From Helcococcus ovis (lineage in GTDB: Bacteria; Bacillota; Clostridia; Tissierellales; Peptoniphilaceae), in contig NZ_CP119081.1 in NCBI RefSeq assembly GCF_004524775.2, forward strand, positions 1,550,001 through 1,614,000: a DNA stretch of 64,000 nt, written 5' to 3'. The notes under the pieces are model-generated. The model did not search any database. It worked only from the letters and a program-made list of their open reading frames with translations, and had not been told where the DNA came from. Position numbers and translations under genes: made by a program. The stretch's first letter is position 1, and the number at the start of each line of letters is the position of its first letter. Of this stretch, positions 17,388-26,267 are shown piece after piece.

Positions 17388-17534
17388 ATATTTTAAACTC
17401 TAATATACTAAGCTTCACATAATTAGATAAAATAAAAATACCGAAATTAAAAAGATTAATAAATAAAATTGCTTAAACATCAATATACTAATATATAAAA
17501 TTATTACGGTCTCTATTTACATTGCCAAACCCAA

Positions 17535-17572
17535 AGTCAAGGGTTCATTTTATCCAAAATCCCCCCTTGACT
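17535..17572. repeat. Inverted repeat in the ACAD-EtfA/lipoprotein intergenic region
   Basis: AGTCAAGGG (17535-17543) and CCCTTGACT (17564-17572) flank a 20-base loop. The 17388-17616 gap holds no ORF. The stem lies between convergent genes and could terminate transcription, but the T run is poor; an insertion-sequence end is another possibility. Confidence 0.45.
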
Positions 17573-17616
17573 GTGTCTTTAGTTTTGTATACCTAAAATT
17601 ATGAAAATTTGATAAA

Positions 17617-18330
17617 TTATTTTACATTCAATGCTTCAGTTGGAATTTTAATTTCACCATTAACTTTCTTAATTTCAGATGTATTTAGTTGCATATTTTT
17701 ATTGAATAGTTTTATTTCTTTAATAAAATAATTTGAAGCATCTACTCTAATTTCAACTTTATTATCATCATTAAACATTTCATCTTTTTTTAATAAATCT
17801 CTATCAAAATCACCTAATAATTCTTCTTTGATTTTTACCATAGTTGTAGCTAAAACATAAGTAGAATTTTCTTTTGAAACAGTAAATGCTTTGCGTTCAA
17901 ATAATTGATTTATTAGAGAAGTAATTTTTTCTTCGTTTGATTTACCAGATATTTTTGCCTTATCTATGATTTGGGTTAAATCTTGTTGTATTTTATTCCA
18001 TTTTCCAAATATATTAACATAAAATTTAGCACTATTTAATGTAGATAAATCAGAATAGATTGAAGCTACAAAATCTTGATTTTTTAAATTTGCAAAAATT
18101 TTTTTATTTGAATCAATTTTAAGCTTAACTTTTAAATCTTCTTTAATGTTTTTTACTTTATTATTTTTTTGCTTAATATATAAATCCAACTCTAACATTT
18201 TATAATTTTTATAGTAATTCATTATTCCTTGTTTAATTTGCTTTGGTGTCTTATTACCAAATAAACCGCATGAAGTTAATAAGATAATGAAACAAAAAAA
18301 TAACAAATTTAATTTTTTAATTTTTTTCAT
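17617..18330 (-). CDS. Uncharacterised lipoprotein
   Basis: 237 residues with a signal peptide ending in lipobox LTSC (Cys21). The mature part is rich in Lys and Asn with alternating strands, including a final segment DASNYFIKEIKLFNKNMQLN and IKIPTEALN. The pattern of long antiparallel strands resembles LolA/LppX-fold or DUF6612-type lipoproteins, but no clear signature is present. Single gene; no obvious partner. Function unknown. Confidence 0.7.
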   Translation of the reverse strand: MKKIKKLNLLFFCFIILLTSCGLFGNKTPKQIKQGIMNYYKNYKMLELDLYIKQKNNKVKNIKEDLKVKLKIDSNKKIFANLKNQDFVASIYSDLSTLNSAKFYVNIFGKWNKIQQDLTQIIDKAKISGKSNEEKITSLINQLFERKAFTVSKENSTYVLATTMVKIKEELLGDFDRDLLKKDEMFNDDNKVEIRVDASNYFIKEIKLFNKNMQLNTSEIKKVNGEIKIPTEALNVK

Positions 18331-18536
18331 AACATCCTCTCCTATATATATTATAGGTTATTTATAATATATAACATTTATAAATACAAATATTTAACAA
18401 AAAAGTAATTAATAAAATATTCTACTAAAAATACAAACTTATTACTTAATCCTAATATCTAGTAAAAATTTGGACTCTTTTCTACAATATTTTATAAACA
18501 CTACTCCATCATGCTAACATTATAACATTTATACGC

Positions 18537-18571
18537 AAAAAGATTAGAAATCCTTCAATCTCTAATCTTTT
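18537..18571 (-). terminator. Terminator of the surface protein gene
   Basis: AAAAGATTAGA (18537-18547) and TCTAATCTTTT (18561-18571) form an 11-bp stem with a 13-base loop, followed on the minus strand by a short T run. The rest of the 18331-18643 gap holds only AT-rich DNA, the lipoprotein promoter region, and no ORF. Confidence 0.8.
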
Positions 18572-18643
18572 CACTATTATTTAATAAGCATTATTTGCCT
18601 ATCATTAAATAAAAATTAATTTTAATATATTTAAATATTTCTA

Positions 18644-21607
18644 TTAATCTTTTTTCTTTTTAATCCCTACAAATGCAGCAGCTGCTGTAACTAATGTAGC
18701 AATTGATGAAAATATTGATGAATCTCCTGTATTTGGATTTGGATTAGAATTTACAGTTGTATTTATGTTTCCAATTTCATATGTTACAACATTTTCAAAT
18801 ACTAAGTCTTTTCCTGAGATTTTTGTTGTCTTTCCATCTTTTGTTATTACTGTGTTTCCTTGTTCATCCACTGTAATATTTTCAGTACTTAACTGTAATT
18901 CTGGATTTGCTTTTATTATTGCTTCTCTTACTTTTTCTTGTTCAGCTTTTGTCAACTTACCTAGTTCTTTTACTTCTACTTTTTCTTCAGGTGTTTTTGC
19001 TCCCAAGTCTTTGTTTTCTTTTTCTATTACTGTCTTTTCTCCTGATAAGTTGTTTTTTGAACCATCTTCGTACTCTATTTCTACATCTCCATTTTCTTTT
19101 ACAGTTACTGTTTTTGCTTTTGGATTACTTGCTCTTACTGCTTCTTCTACTTCTTTCTTTTCTTCACTGCTTAGTTCTTTTTTGTTATTTACTTTTACTT
19201 TATCAGGTTCTACTACCGGGTATTTTTCTTTGTCTGATTTTTCTACTACTGTCTTTTCTCCTGATAAGTTATTTTTTGAACCATCTTCGTACTCTATTTC
19301 CACATCTCCATTTTCTTTTACAGTTACTGTTTTTGCTTTTGGATTACTTGCTTTTACTGCTTCTTCTACTTCTTTCTTTTCTTCTTCGCTTAATTTTTCA
19401 AGATTGTTTACTTTTACTTTATCAGGTTCTACTACCGGGTATTTTTCTTTGTCTGATTTTTCTACTACTGTCTTTTCTCCTGATAAGTTGTTTTTTGAAC
19501 CATCTTCGTACTCTATTTCTACATCTCCATTTTCTTTTACAGTTACTGTTTTTGCTTTTGGATTACTTGCTCTTACTGCTTCTTCTACTTCTTTCTTTTC
19601 TTCTTCGCTTAATTTTTCAAGATTGTTTACTTTTACTTTATCAGGTTCTACCACTGGGTATTTTTCTTTGTCTGATTTTTCTACTACTGTCTTTTCTCCT
19701 GATAAGTTGTTTTTTGAACCATCTTCGTACTCTATTTCCACATCTCCATTTTCTTTTACAGTTACTGTTTTTGCTTTTGGATTACTTGCTCTTACTGCTT
19801 CTTCTACTTCTTTCTTTTCTTCACTGCTTAGTTCTTTTTTGTTATTTACTTTTACTTTATCAGGTTCTACCACTGGGTATTTTTCTTTGTCTGATTTTTC
19901 TACTACTGTCTTTTCTCCTGATAAGTTGTTTTTTGAACCATCTTCGTACTCTATTTCTACATCTCCATTTTCTTTTACAGTTACTGTTTTTGCTTTTGGA
20001 TTACTTGCTTTTACTGCTTCTTCTACTTCTTTCTTTTCTTCACTGCTTAGTTCTTTTTTGTTGTTTACTTTTACTTTATCAGGTTCTACCACTGGGTATT
20101 TTTCTTTGTCTGATTTTTCTACTACTGTCTTTTCTCCTGATAAGTTGTTTTTTGAACCATCTTCGTACTCTATTTCCACATCTCCATTTTCTTTTACAGT
20201 TACTGTTTTTGCTTTTGGATTACTTGCTTTTACTGCTTCTTCTACTTCTTTCTTTTCTTCACTGCTTAGTTCTTTTTTGTTGTTTACTTTTACTTTATCA
20301 GGTTCTACTACCGGGTATTTTTCTTTGTCTTCTTCTGCTGATTTTGTTACTAAGTCTTTTCCTAAGATTTTTGTTGTCTTTCCATCTTTTGTTATTACTG
20401 TGTTTCCTTGTTCATCCACTGTAATATTTTCAGTACTTAACTGTAATTCTGGATTTGCTTTTATTATTGCTTCTCTTACTTTTTCTTGTTCAGCTTCTGT
20501 CAACTTACCTAGTTCTTTTACTTCTACTTTTTCTTCAGGTGTTTTTGCTCCCAAGTCTTTATCATCTTTCAGATCATCATAAAATAAAATATTTAATTTA
20601 TTTTGTATATTTATACCCCATTTTTCTGCCGTTAATGGTATTTCAAATGTATCATTTACACTATTTATTGTTTTATCTTCTAATTGTTCTTCATTAATTT
20701 TTGATGGAACAGGATTGTTATTATTAGCAGTATCAATTACAAATCCTTCTCCAATATTTTTAGTAGACAATTTTGGTGTTATTTCCTGATTTCTAATAGA
20801 ATTTAATACTTCTTTTTGTGACATCCCACTATATTTACTTATAGGAAGTTTTATTATATTATTTTGAACATTTAAAACTGGTGTTTCCGGAACTAAACGA
20901 GCATAGGCGATATAAATATCTAAATCCTTTCCTTTATCTTTTCTACCTTTATTAAAATATCCGTAAAATATTGCATTTTCACTAGCTACTTTTTGAAAAT
21001 CATTTTTACTATTTCCTGTTAATATTTTATAAGTTTTAACATTATAATCATTAGTTTTACCTTTTTCGTATCCTTCAGATGTATTATTTCCATAGCTAGA
21101 TCCTTCAACTTTTTTAGTCCCTTTTATACCTATAGTTCCATTTTTATTATCCTTATATGAAAATTCTAACTTATAATTTGTATTACTATATAACAAAGCT
21201 TTCATTTCATATGCTGATTCATTATTCCTTCCTTGTTCATAAAATTTACCTTGATGTATTCTAAAAATTTTCTTACTTGGTGCTCTATTTTCACTTAAAA
21301 TTTGTGTTTCTACCCTAGTACTTTTACTTGCTTTTTCATATGTTAATTTATCTTCATTTTTTACAAAATAAACAACAGGTAATTCTTGATTATCTATCTT
21401 AGTTGGTGTAACAAATCTAAAATCTTGATTAGACTCAGCCATAACAACCGACTCTACATTCAGTCCAGTATTTAATACTGAAACTCCTCCAAACAAAATT
21501 GTAACCCCTAACATGCATGACACAAATCCAATGCTTAATTTACGCATTGAATATATAGGCTTTCTGACTATTTCTGATTTTTTATTTAAATTATTGCGAT
21601 TATACAC
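18644..21607 (-). CDS. YSIRK-type sortase-anchored surface protein with A-(B)6-A repeats
   Basis: 987-residue cell-wall protein, likely an adhesin. The N terminus has a YSIRK-like signal (YSMRKLSIGFVS, residues 19-30) followed by a hydrophobic core. A unique region (~57-350) follows. Then come one ~70-residue A unit (starting DLGAKTPEEK), six ~73-residue B units (KEKYPVVEPDKVKV...NNLSGEKTVVEKSD), a second A unit, and a sorting signal with NPNTG (957-961), a hydrophobic stretch and KKKKD. NPNTG replaces LPXTG. The start is GTG at 21607 with GGGAGG upstream. The function of the unique region is unknown. A divergent Mga-family regulator is likely its controller. Confidence 0.9.
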   Translation of the reverse strand: MYNRNNLNKKSEIVRKPIYSMRKLSIGFVSCMLGVTILFGGVSVLNTGLNVESVVMAESNQDFRFVTPTKIDNQELPVVYFVKNEDKLTYEKASKSTRVETQILSENRAPSKKIFRIHQGKFYEQGRNNESAYEMKALLYSNTNYKLEFSYKDNKNGTIGIKGTKKVEGSSYGNNTSEGYEKGKTNDYNVKTYKILTGNSKNDFQKVASENAIFYGYFNKGRKDKGKDLDIYIAYARLVPETPVLNVQNNIIKLPISKYSGMSQKEVLNSIRNQEITPKLSTKNIGEGFVIDTANNNNPVPSKINEEQLEDKTINSVNDTFEIPLTAEKWGINIQNKLNILFYDDLKDDKDLGAKTPEEKVEVKELGKLTEAEQEKVREAIIKANPELQLSTENITVDEQGNTVITKDGKTTKILGKDLVTKSAEEDKEKYPVVEPDKVKVNNKKELSSEEKKEVEEAVKASNPKAKTVTVKENGDVEIEYEDGSKNNLSGEKTVVEKSDKEKYPVVEPDKVKVNNKKELSSEEKKEVEEAVKASNPKAKTVTVKENGDVEIEYEDGSKNNLSGEKTVVEKSDKEKYPVVEPDKVKVNNKKELSSEEKKEVEEAVRASNPKAKTVTVKENGDVEIEYEDGSKNNLSGEKTVVEKSDKEKYPVVEPDKVKVNNLEKLSEEEKKEVEEAVRASNPKAKTVTVKENGDVEIEYEDGSKNNLSGEKTVVEKSDKEKYPVVEPDKVKVNNLEKLSEEEKKEVEEAVKASNPKAKTVTVKENGDVEIEYEDGSKNNLSGEKTVVEKSDKEKYPVVEPDKVKVNNKKELSSEEKKEVEEAVRASNPKAKTVTVKENGDVEIEYEDGSKNNLSGEKTVIEKENKDLGAKTPEEKVEVKELGKLTKAEQEKVREAIIKANPELQLSTENITVDEQGNTVITKDGKTTKISGKDLVFENVVTYEIGNINTTVNSNPNPNTGDSSIFSSIATLVTAAAAFVGIKKKKD
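19013..20326 (-). repeat. Six tandem 219-bp repeats in the surface protein gene
   Basis: Six in-register 219-bp units encode the B domains. They differ at a few scattered sites (NKKELSSEEK versus NLEKLSEEEK, KASN versus RASN, and silent ACCGGG/CACTGGG variants) that are shuffled between units. This mosaic pattern indicates recombination among copies. One A unit of about 210 bp flanks each side (18800-19009 and 20348-20557). Confidence 0.93.
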
Positions 21608-22050
21608 AATTACCTCCCTTTTTTATAATTAAAATAAATTCTTCTCCTCAAATTTTAATTTTAATTATACGGTTTATAACTTATATATTTTCGTATATAA
21701 ATTATTGTTACTTTCTTACTCAAAACAAAAAATAATTTAATTAAAGTTATCCTTTATTTTTTTACATTGTATTACATGTGTTTTAATATTTACAAATGTT
21801 TAAATTTTTTTTTTTATAAAAAAAATTTAAAATTTAAAAAATTATTTTTTTATAAAAGAAGATTTTTTCAATAGTTTAAAGCAATATTTATAATAATAAG
21901 GCTAAAAAATGTAGATAAATATTTTTTTATCAAATTAAATATTTATGATATAATATTTATAGTAAATAATTAAATTTTTAACCATGAAATTTTTTCTAAA
22001 AAAAAATATAAACCAAATTTTTGAAAAAATTTCTAGAAATGAGACTAAAA
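21608..22050. promoter_or_regulatory. Divergent control region between surface protein and Mga-like regulator
   Basis: 443 bases without a gene, extremely AT-rich with poly-T/poly-A tracts that suggest bent DNA. An imperfect palindrome with ATACG (21667-21671) and CGTAT (21692-21696) arms overlaps a TATAAT-like -10 for the surface gene on the minus strand. No good -35 is visible, consistent with activator-dependent transcription. The regulator's own promoter is not clear. Confidence 0.45.
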
Positions 22051-23550
22051 ATGATAAGTATTTTCAACAAAAATATTACAAGAAATTTAAATTTAATAAA
22101 GACATTAAATATTTATTCTGACAAAGTAAATAAAAAATTTTTAATGAAAAAACTAAAAATTGATGAAAAAACACTAAAAAATGATATTAATACCATTAAT
22201 CAAAAATACAGTGCAATATTAAATATTAATATTCATAATTCAGATATAGAAGTTAAATATAAAAAAAACGCAAATATAGAGATGTTTTTTAGTTGTATAA
22301 TAAAAAACTCTTCTATTTTTAAAATAGTTGAAGCGATATTTTTTAATGATTTTAACACATTAAATGATATAGCAAAACATGAATTTTTCAGTATAACAAC
22401 TGTTTACAGAGCACTAAAAAAATTTAATAAATCTGTTAGTAAAATTTACGATTTTAAAATAAATAGAAAACTTTTTCAATTTGAGGGAAATGAAGACAAT
22501 ATAAGAACATTTTTGTTTCATTTATTTAGAGAAAAATATTCTTATAATGAATGGCCATTTGAAAAATATGATAAAGAAAAAATAATTAAATTGCAAAATA
22601 CTTTTTTAAAAAGTATCGGTGTTAAAAAATTTCCATATATAGATAACGAAATTATGACTATTTTATATCCTATACATATTGAAAGATTAAAATCTGGACA
22701 TTGTGTATTACCTTATTTAATAAAGGAAAACTTTAACACCATAAAAGTGCAAGAAGCATACAATTGCTCAGAATTAAAAAATTTATTTGAAGAGTTTGAA
22801 CTTGAATTTACAAAAGAAAATATAATGGATATATTTTACTATTACTTACATAAAGATATTGCTTTTTCTTTTTTAGATTTAATAAAAAAGACTAAATCAA
22901 ATACTCTTATTAATTTTTCAATTTATCAAGCACTTGAATCAACATATAAATTATCTGATAAATTTAATTTAAAACTAAATAATCCTTATGAATTAATAAC
23001 ATATATACATAATGCTAATGTTTTTTTATATGATAATTTTAATTCAAATTATATAGTATTTGATAAACATAATATATATATTTCAAAATTACAAATTGTA
23101 TTTCCTGAATTTATGAAGGAACTTTCAAAAACTATAAAAAAATATTTACTAATTATTAAAGGAGAAGTAAAAAAATGTCATATTGAATACCTTATATATA
23201 CAGTTATATCTACTTGGGATAATTTATTACCTCAACTTTACAAGTATAATAAAAAAATTAAAACCCTTGTTATTAGTAGATTTAATTACAAAAAATCTAT
23301 CTCACTAAAAAATCAACTTGAAATTTTATTCCCCAATTTTTTAGATTTGCACTTATCTAATAATAATGATATATATTATAAAAATATAAAAGATAAAAAT
23401 TACGAATTAATTATAGCAGATTTCAATATACCAAAATCAAAAAAATTTGAAACTCTATACATAAATGGGAATATAATGAAATTTGAAGTAATAGAAATAA
23501 TTAAAAAAATTATAAAATTGAGATTTGAAGAGCATAATAAATTAAATTAA
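22051..23550 (+). CDS. Mga-family transcriptional regulator
   Basis: 499 residues. The N terminus (MISIFNKNITRNLNLIKTL) lines up in register with the start of Mga proteins, followed by a first HTH (residues ~28-55) and the Mga HTH (~105-150, IAKHEFFSITTVYRALKKFN). PRD-like helical domains and a C-terminal EIIB-like region (LVISRFNYKKS...ELIIADFNIP) complete the Mga/AtxA plan. Such proteins activate surface virulence genes in streptococci and respond to PTS status. The frame is open from a TTG at 22021, but ATG 22051 gives the family-like N terminus. Divergent from the surface protein it probably regulates. Confidence 0.83.
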   Translation: MISIFNKNITRNLNLIKTLNIYSDKVNKKFLMKKLKIDEKTLKNDINTINQKYSAILNINIHNSDIEVKYKKNANIEMFFSCIIKNSSIFKIVEAIFFNDFNTLNDIAKHEFFSITTVYRALKKFNKSVSKIYDFKINRKLFQFEGNEDNIRTFLFHLFREKYSYNEWPFEKYDKEKIIKLQNTFLKSIGVKKFPYIDNEIMTILYPIHIERLKSGHCVLPYLIKENFNTIKVQEAYNCSELKNLFEEFELEFTKENIMDIFYYYLHKDIAFSFLDLIKKTKSNTLINFSIYQALESTYKLSDKFNLKLNNPYELITYIHNANVFLYDNFNSNYIVFDKHNIYISKLQIVFPEFMKELSKTIKKYLLIIKGEVKKCHIEYLIYTVISTWDNLLPQLYKYNKKIKTLVISRFNYKKSISLKNQLEILFPNFLDLHLSNNNDIYYKNIKDKNYELIIADFNIPKSKKFETLYINGNIMKFEVIEIIKKIIKLRFEEHNKLN

Positions 23551-23574
23551 AAATTAAACATAATAAAATAAAAA

Positions 23575-23635
23575 TAAGAGCTTGCTAAAGAATAAACCCT
23601 AAAATTTATATGATTATACTCTATGCAAGCTCTTA
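23575..23635. terminator. Bidirectional stem between mga-like gene and pepF
   Basis: TAAGAGCTTGC (23575-23585) and GCAAGCTCTTA (23625-23635) form an 11-bp perfect stem between convergent genes. The loop is long (39 bases). Confidence 0.6.
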
Positions 23636-23639
23636 TATC

Positions 23640-25442
23640 CTAAATTTCTCCTAATTTTACTGAAATTTCTTCAATCTCTGAAATTAGTGATCCAATATAT
23701 GCTACCGTGTCTTTTAATGGAGCATCTGTTGACACATCAACCCCTGCTAACTGTGCTAATTCCTGAGGTGATTTAGAACCTCCAAGTTTTAAAACCTCTT
23801 TCCATTTATTTGCAACTTCTTTGCCTTCCGCTCTAATTTTTTTAGAAACTTGTGTACCAATTGTCAATCCAGCTGAATATGTGTATGGATATAGTCCCAT
23901 GTAATAGTGGGGTTGTCTCATCCATGTTAATTCTGATCCTTCTACAAGTTCTACTGCATCTCCCCAGAATTTCTCTAGAGTTTCTCTAAATATTTTATTT
24001 AAAATTTTAGCATTAACTTGTCTACCTTCATCGACTAATTTGTAAACTTCTCTTTGATAATATGCTTCCAACAAATGTGTTACAAAATTGTGGTAATATG
24101 TTTTAGCAACCATTTGAGATAATACCCATCTCTTCATTCTTAAATCGTTATCTTTTTCAGCAACATTTAATAAATGATTTTCTACAATTAATTCATTCGT
24201 AGTTGATGGTGATTCAACAAAATACATAGAAGGTTCAGAGTTTAGTATGCTTTGGTGTTTATGTGTTAATTGAAAATGTCCAGCATGACCTAATTCATGA
24301 GCTAAAGTCATTACATCCGACATATTTTCATTAAATGACATCAAAATATATGAATTTGTGCCATATGGTGATGCACAAAATGCCCCTGTTGATTTTCCTT
24401 CACTATCAACATAATCAATCCATCTATTTTCAAAAGCTTCTTTCATTATTGCTAAATAATCATCTCCAAGAATTGACAAACCCTCCAATACATATTTTTC
24501 TGCTTCTTCGTATGAAACTTTTTTCGAATAATCTGGATCTACTTCCATCTTTAAGTCAGAATATTTTATAGTATCTAATTTATGAACTCTCTTTAATATA
24601 CTTGCGTATTTTCTCATATGCGGAGCAAGCTCTTCCATAATTATATCCATTTGTCTGTTATATAATTCTTTAGAAACTTTTTGGCTGCTTAATAAATAAT
24701 CAAAAACTGAATCATACCCTCTTAATTTTGAAATAATTTTTTCTTTTTGAACTTGTGTATTATATACTGAAGCTGTTGTATTTTCATATTTTCTTAATGT
24801 ATTTGAAAAAGCTTCAAATGCATTTCTTCGTATTTCTGTATTCTTACTATATTCTAAACTTCCTTCAAATTTATTATATGATAAGGAATGCTTTTCCCCA
24901 TTTGCTTCAAAATCCGGAAATTCTATATCTTTGAACTTTGTTTCACCATATAATCTATATGGTGAATTTAATATTGGTGATAAACTTTTCAATGCTTTTT
25001 CAACATCAGGACTTAAAGTATGTGCTTTTTGCTCTAAAATATCTTCAATAAATACCTTAAAATCTTTTTCTTTCTTTGCTTCTTCTAAAATCTTTGTATC
25101 TAATTCTAAAATTTCACTTTCATAAAAGCTTAACATTGCACCATATTCCGCAAATATTTGATTTAAATCATTAGCTCTATTTTCGGCTTCTTCATCAAAT
25201 GTATTTGCTTCAACCGGTAAAGTTGCATAGTGACTTATTTTTGAAGCAATTTCTGAAAATTCAATCATATCCCTTATTGATGATTTCAATATTTCTAATG
25301 AATTAATCTTCCCTTTATAATTTTCTATAAATTTCAAAATTAAATCTTTATATCTTTCTAATTGTTGTTCATACTCTCCAACTGATTTATAAATTAAAGA
25401 AATATCCCATGTTTGTTCAATTTTCGCATCTTCTCTTTTCAT
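23640..25442 (-). CDS. pepF: Oligoendopeptidase F
   Basis: Cytoplasmic M3-family zinc metallopeptidase that degrades oligopeptides of about 7-17 residues. The zinc motif HELGH sits in LAHELGHAGHF at about residues 383-387, with the downstream glutamate in NELIVENHLL. Length of 600 and the C-terminal GLYPYTYSAGLTIGTQ segment are typical of the PepF branch. GGAGAAAATC precedes the ATG. Single gene between its own terminators. Confidence 0.93.
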   Translation of the reverse strand: MKREDAKIEQTWDISLIYKSVGEYEQQLERYKDLILKFIENYKGKINSLEILKSSIRDMIEFSEIASKISHYATLPVEANTFDEEAENRANDLNQIFAEYGAMLSFYESEILELDTKILEEAKKEKDFKVFIEDILEQKAHTLSPDVEKALKSLSPILNSPYRLYGETKFKDIEFPDFEANGEKHSLSYNKFEGSLEYSKNTEIRRNAFEAFSNTLRKYENTTASVYNTQVQKEKIISKLRGYDSVFDYLLSSQKVSKELYNRQMDIIMEELAPHMRKYASILKRVHKLDTIKYSDLKMEVDPDYSKKVSYEEAEKYVLEGLSILGDDYLAIMKEAFENRWIDYVDSEGKSTGAFCASPYGTNSYILMSFNENMSDVMTLAHELGHAGHFQLTHKHQSILNSEPSMYFVESPSTTNELIVENHLLNVAEKDNDLRMKRWVLSQMVAKTYYHNFVTHLLEAYYQREVYKLVDEGRQVNAKILNKIFRETLEKFWGDAVELVEGSELTWMRQPHYYMGLYPYTYSAGLTIGTQVSKKIRAEGKEVANKWKEVLKLGGSKSPQELAQLAGVDVSTDAPLKDTVAYIGSLISEIEEISVKLGEI

Positions 25443-25497
25443 GATTTTCTCCTATTCTTTATCAATATTTTATTATATTTTATCACAAAAATAAAAG

Positions 25498-25533
25498 CTG
25501 TAACAAAATAATCAAAAAATTAATTTGTTACAA
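25498..25533 (-). terminator. Terminator of the YhgE-TetR operon
   Basis: GTAACAAA (25500-25507) pairs with TTTGTTAC (25524-25531); flanking bases extend the stem, and a T-rich tail follows on the minus strand. The remainder of the 25443-25686 gap is AT-rich without an ORF. Confidence 0.7.
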
Positions 25534-25686
25534 CTTTCAATTTTATTAAAAATTCAATTTGATAAATCATATAAATAACCAAATTCTATATATAAATTAT
25601 TTACCAAATAGAATTAAAATATTTATGCCTATAAAGTTTAATAAATAACTTCTTAAAAAAAATTTTGCAATACCCCTGTTTTAATT

Positions 25687-26247
25687 TTATTTTTTTATAG
25701 AATTCCAAACTATTTCAAACATTTCTTCAAAATATTTATTAGGATCATCTATTTCTTTTTTTACATAATTCGTTACTATCATTTCTATAGGTGCATAAAT
25801 CAATGGTAAAAATAATTCTTTAGAAATATTTTTTACTTTATTTAGTCTTATTCCCTTTTGTATAAAATTATTTAAAAATAAAACCATTTTTTGTTTACTT
25901 TCCTTGCTTTTCTCAGAAATGTAATATGCATTACTATTATATTTTAGAAATAATATTATCTTAGAATTTGCAATGCTAAATTCATAAAAATTTTTATAAC
26001 ATAGCTTGAATTCTTCTTTATAATCTTCTGTTTCTACACTATTTTCAATTAAATATTGATTTAATTTTTCAAAGATTTGACGATATATTTCATTAATTAA
26101 AGATTCCTTATTTTCAAAATAATTATACATTGTACCGACAGCTATATTTGCTTTTTTTGCAATCATCGGTATTGTCATTCCATCATAATGCCTATCTGAA
26201 AATAATTCAATTGTCGCCTCAATAATAGAATTCCTTTTTTCTGCCAT
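25687..26247 (-). CDS. TetR-family repressor
   Basis: 186 residues with a TetR N-terminal HTH: IIEATIELFSDRHYDGMTIPMIAKKANIAVGTMYNYFENKESL around residues 8-50. The C-terminal ligand domain is not assignable. The gene follows the YhgE/Pip gene by 20 bases with AAGGAG upstream, so it is co-transcribed with the membrane protein it probably controls. The 9-bp palindrome at the operon promoter is its likely operator, giving autorepression. Confidence 0.9.
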   Translation of the reverse strand: MAEKRNSIIEATIELFSDRHYDGMTIPMIAKKANIAVGTMYNYFENKESLINEIYRQIFEKLNQYLIENSVETEDYKEEFKLCYKNFYEFSIANSKIILFLKYNSNAYYISEKSKESKQKMVLFLNNFIQKGIRLNKVKNISKELFLPLIYAPIEMIVTNYVKKEIDDPNKYFEEMFEIVWNSIKK

Positions 26248-26267
26248 GTCAAAACTCCTTTTTTACA

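Noticed and set aside
19013-20326. Tandem repeats considered as a CRISPR array
   Set aside because: Units are 219 bp, contiguous, coding and without spacers.
18765-20582. Long open frame on the plus strand (605 codons) through the surface protein repeats
   Set aside because: It mirrors the 219-bp repeat units of the minus-strand gene, has a Ser/Phe/Thr-rich periodic product, and no ribosome site or family features.
18907-20697. Leu-rich plus-strand frames in the same repeats
   Set aside because: They are another antisense frame of the same repeats; composition is almost only Leu, Phe and Ser.
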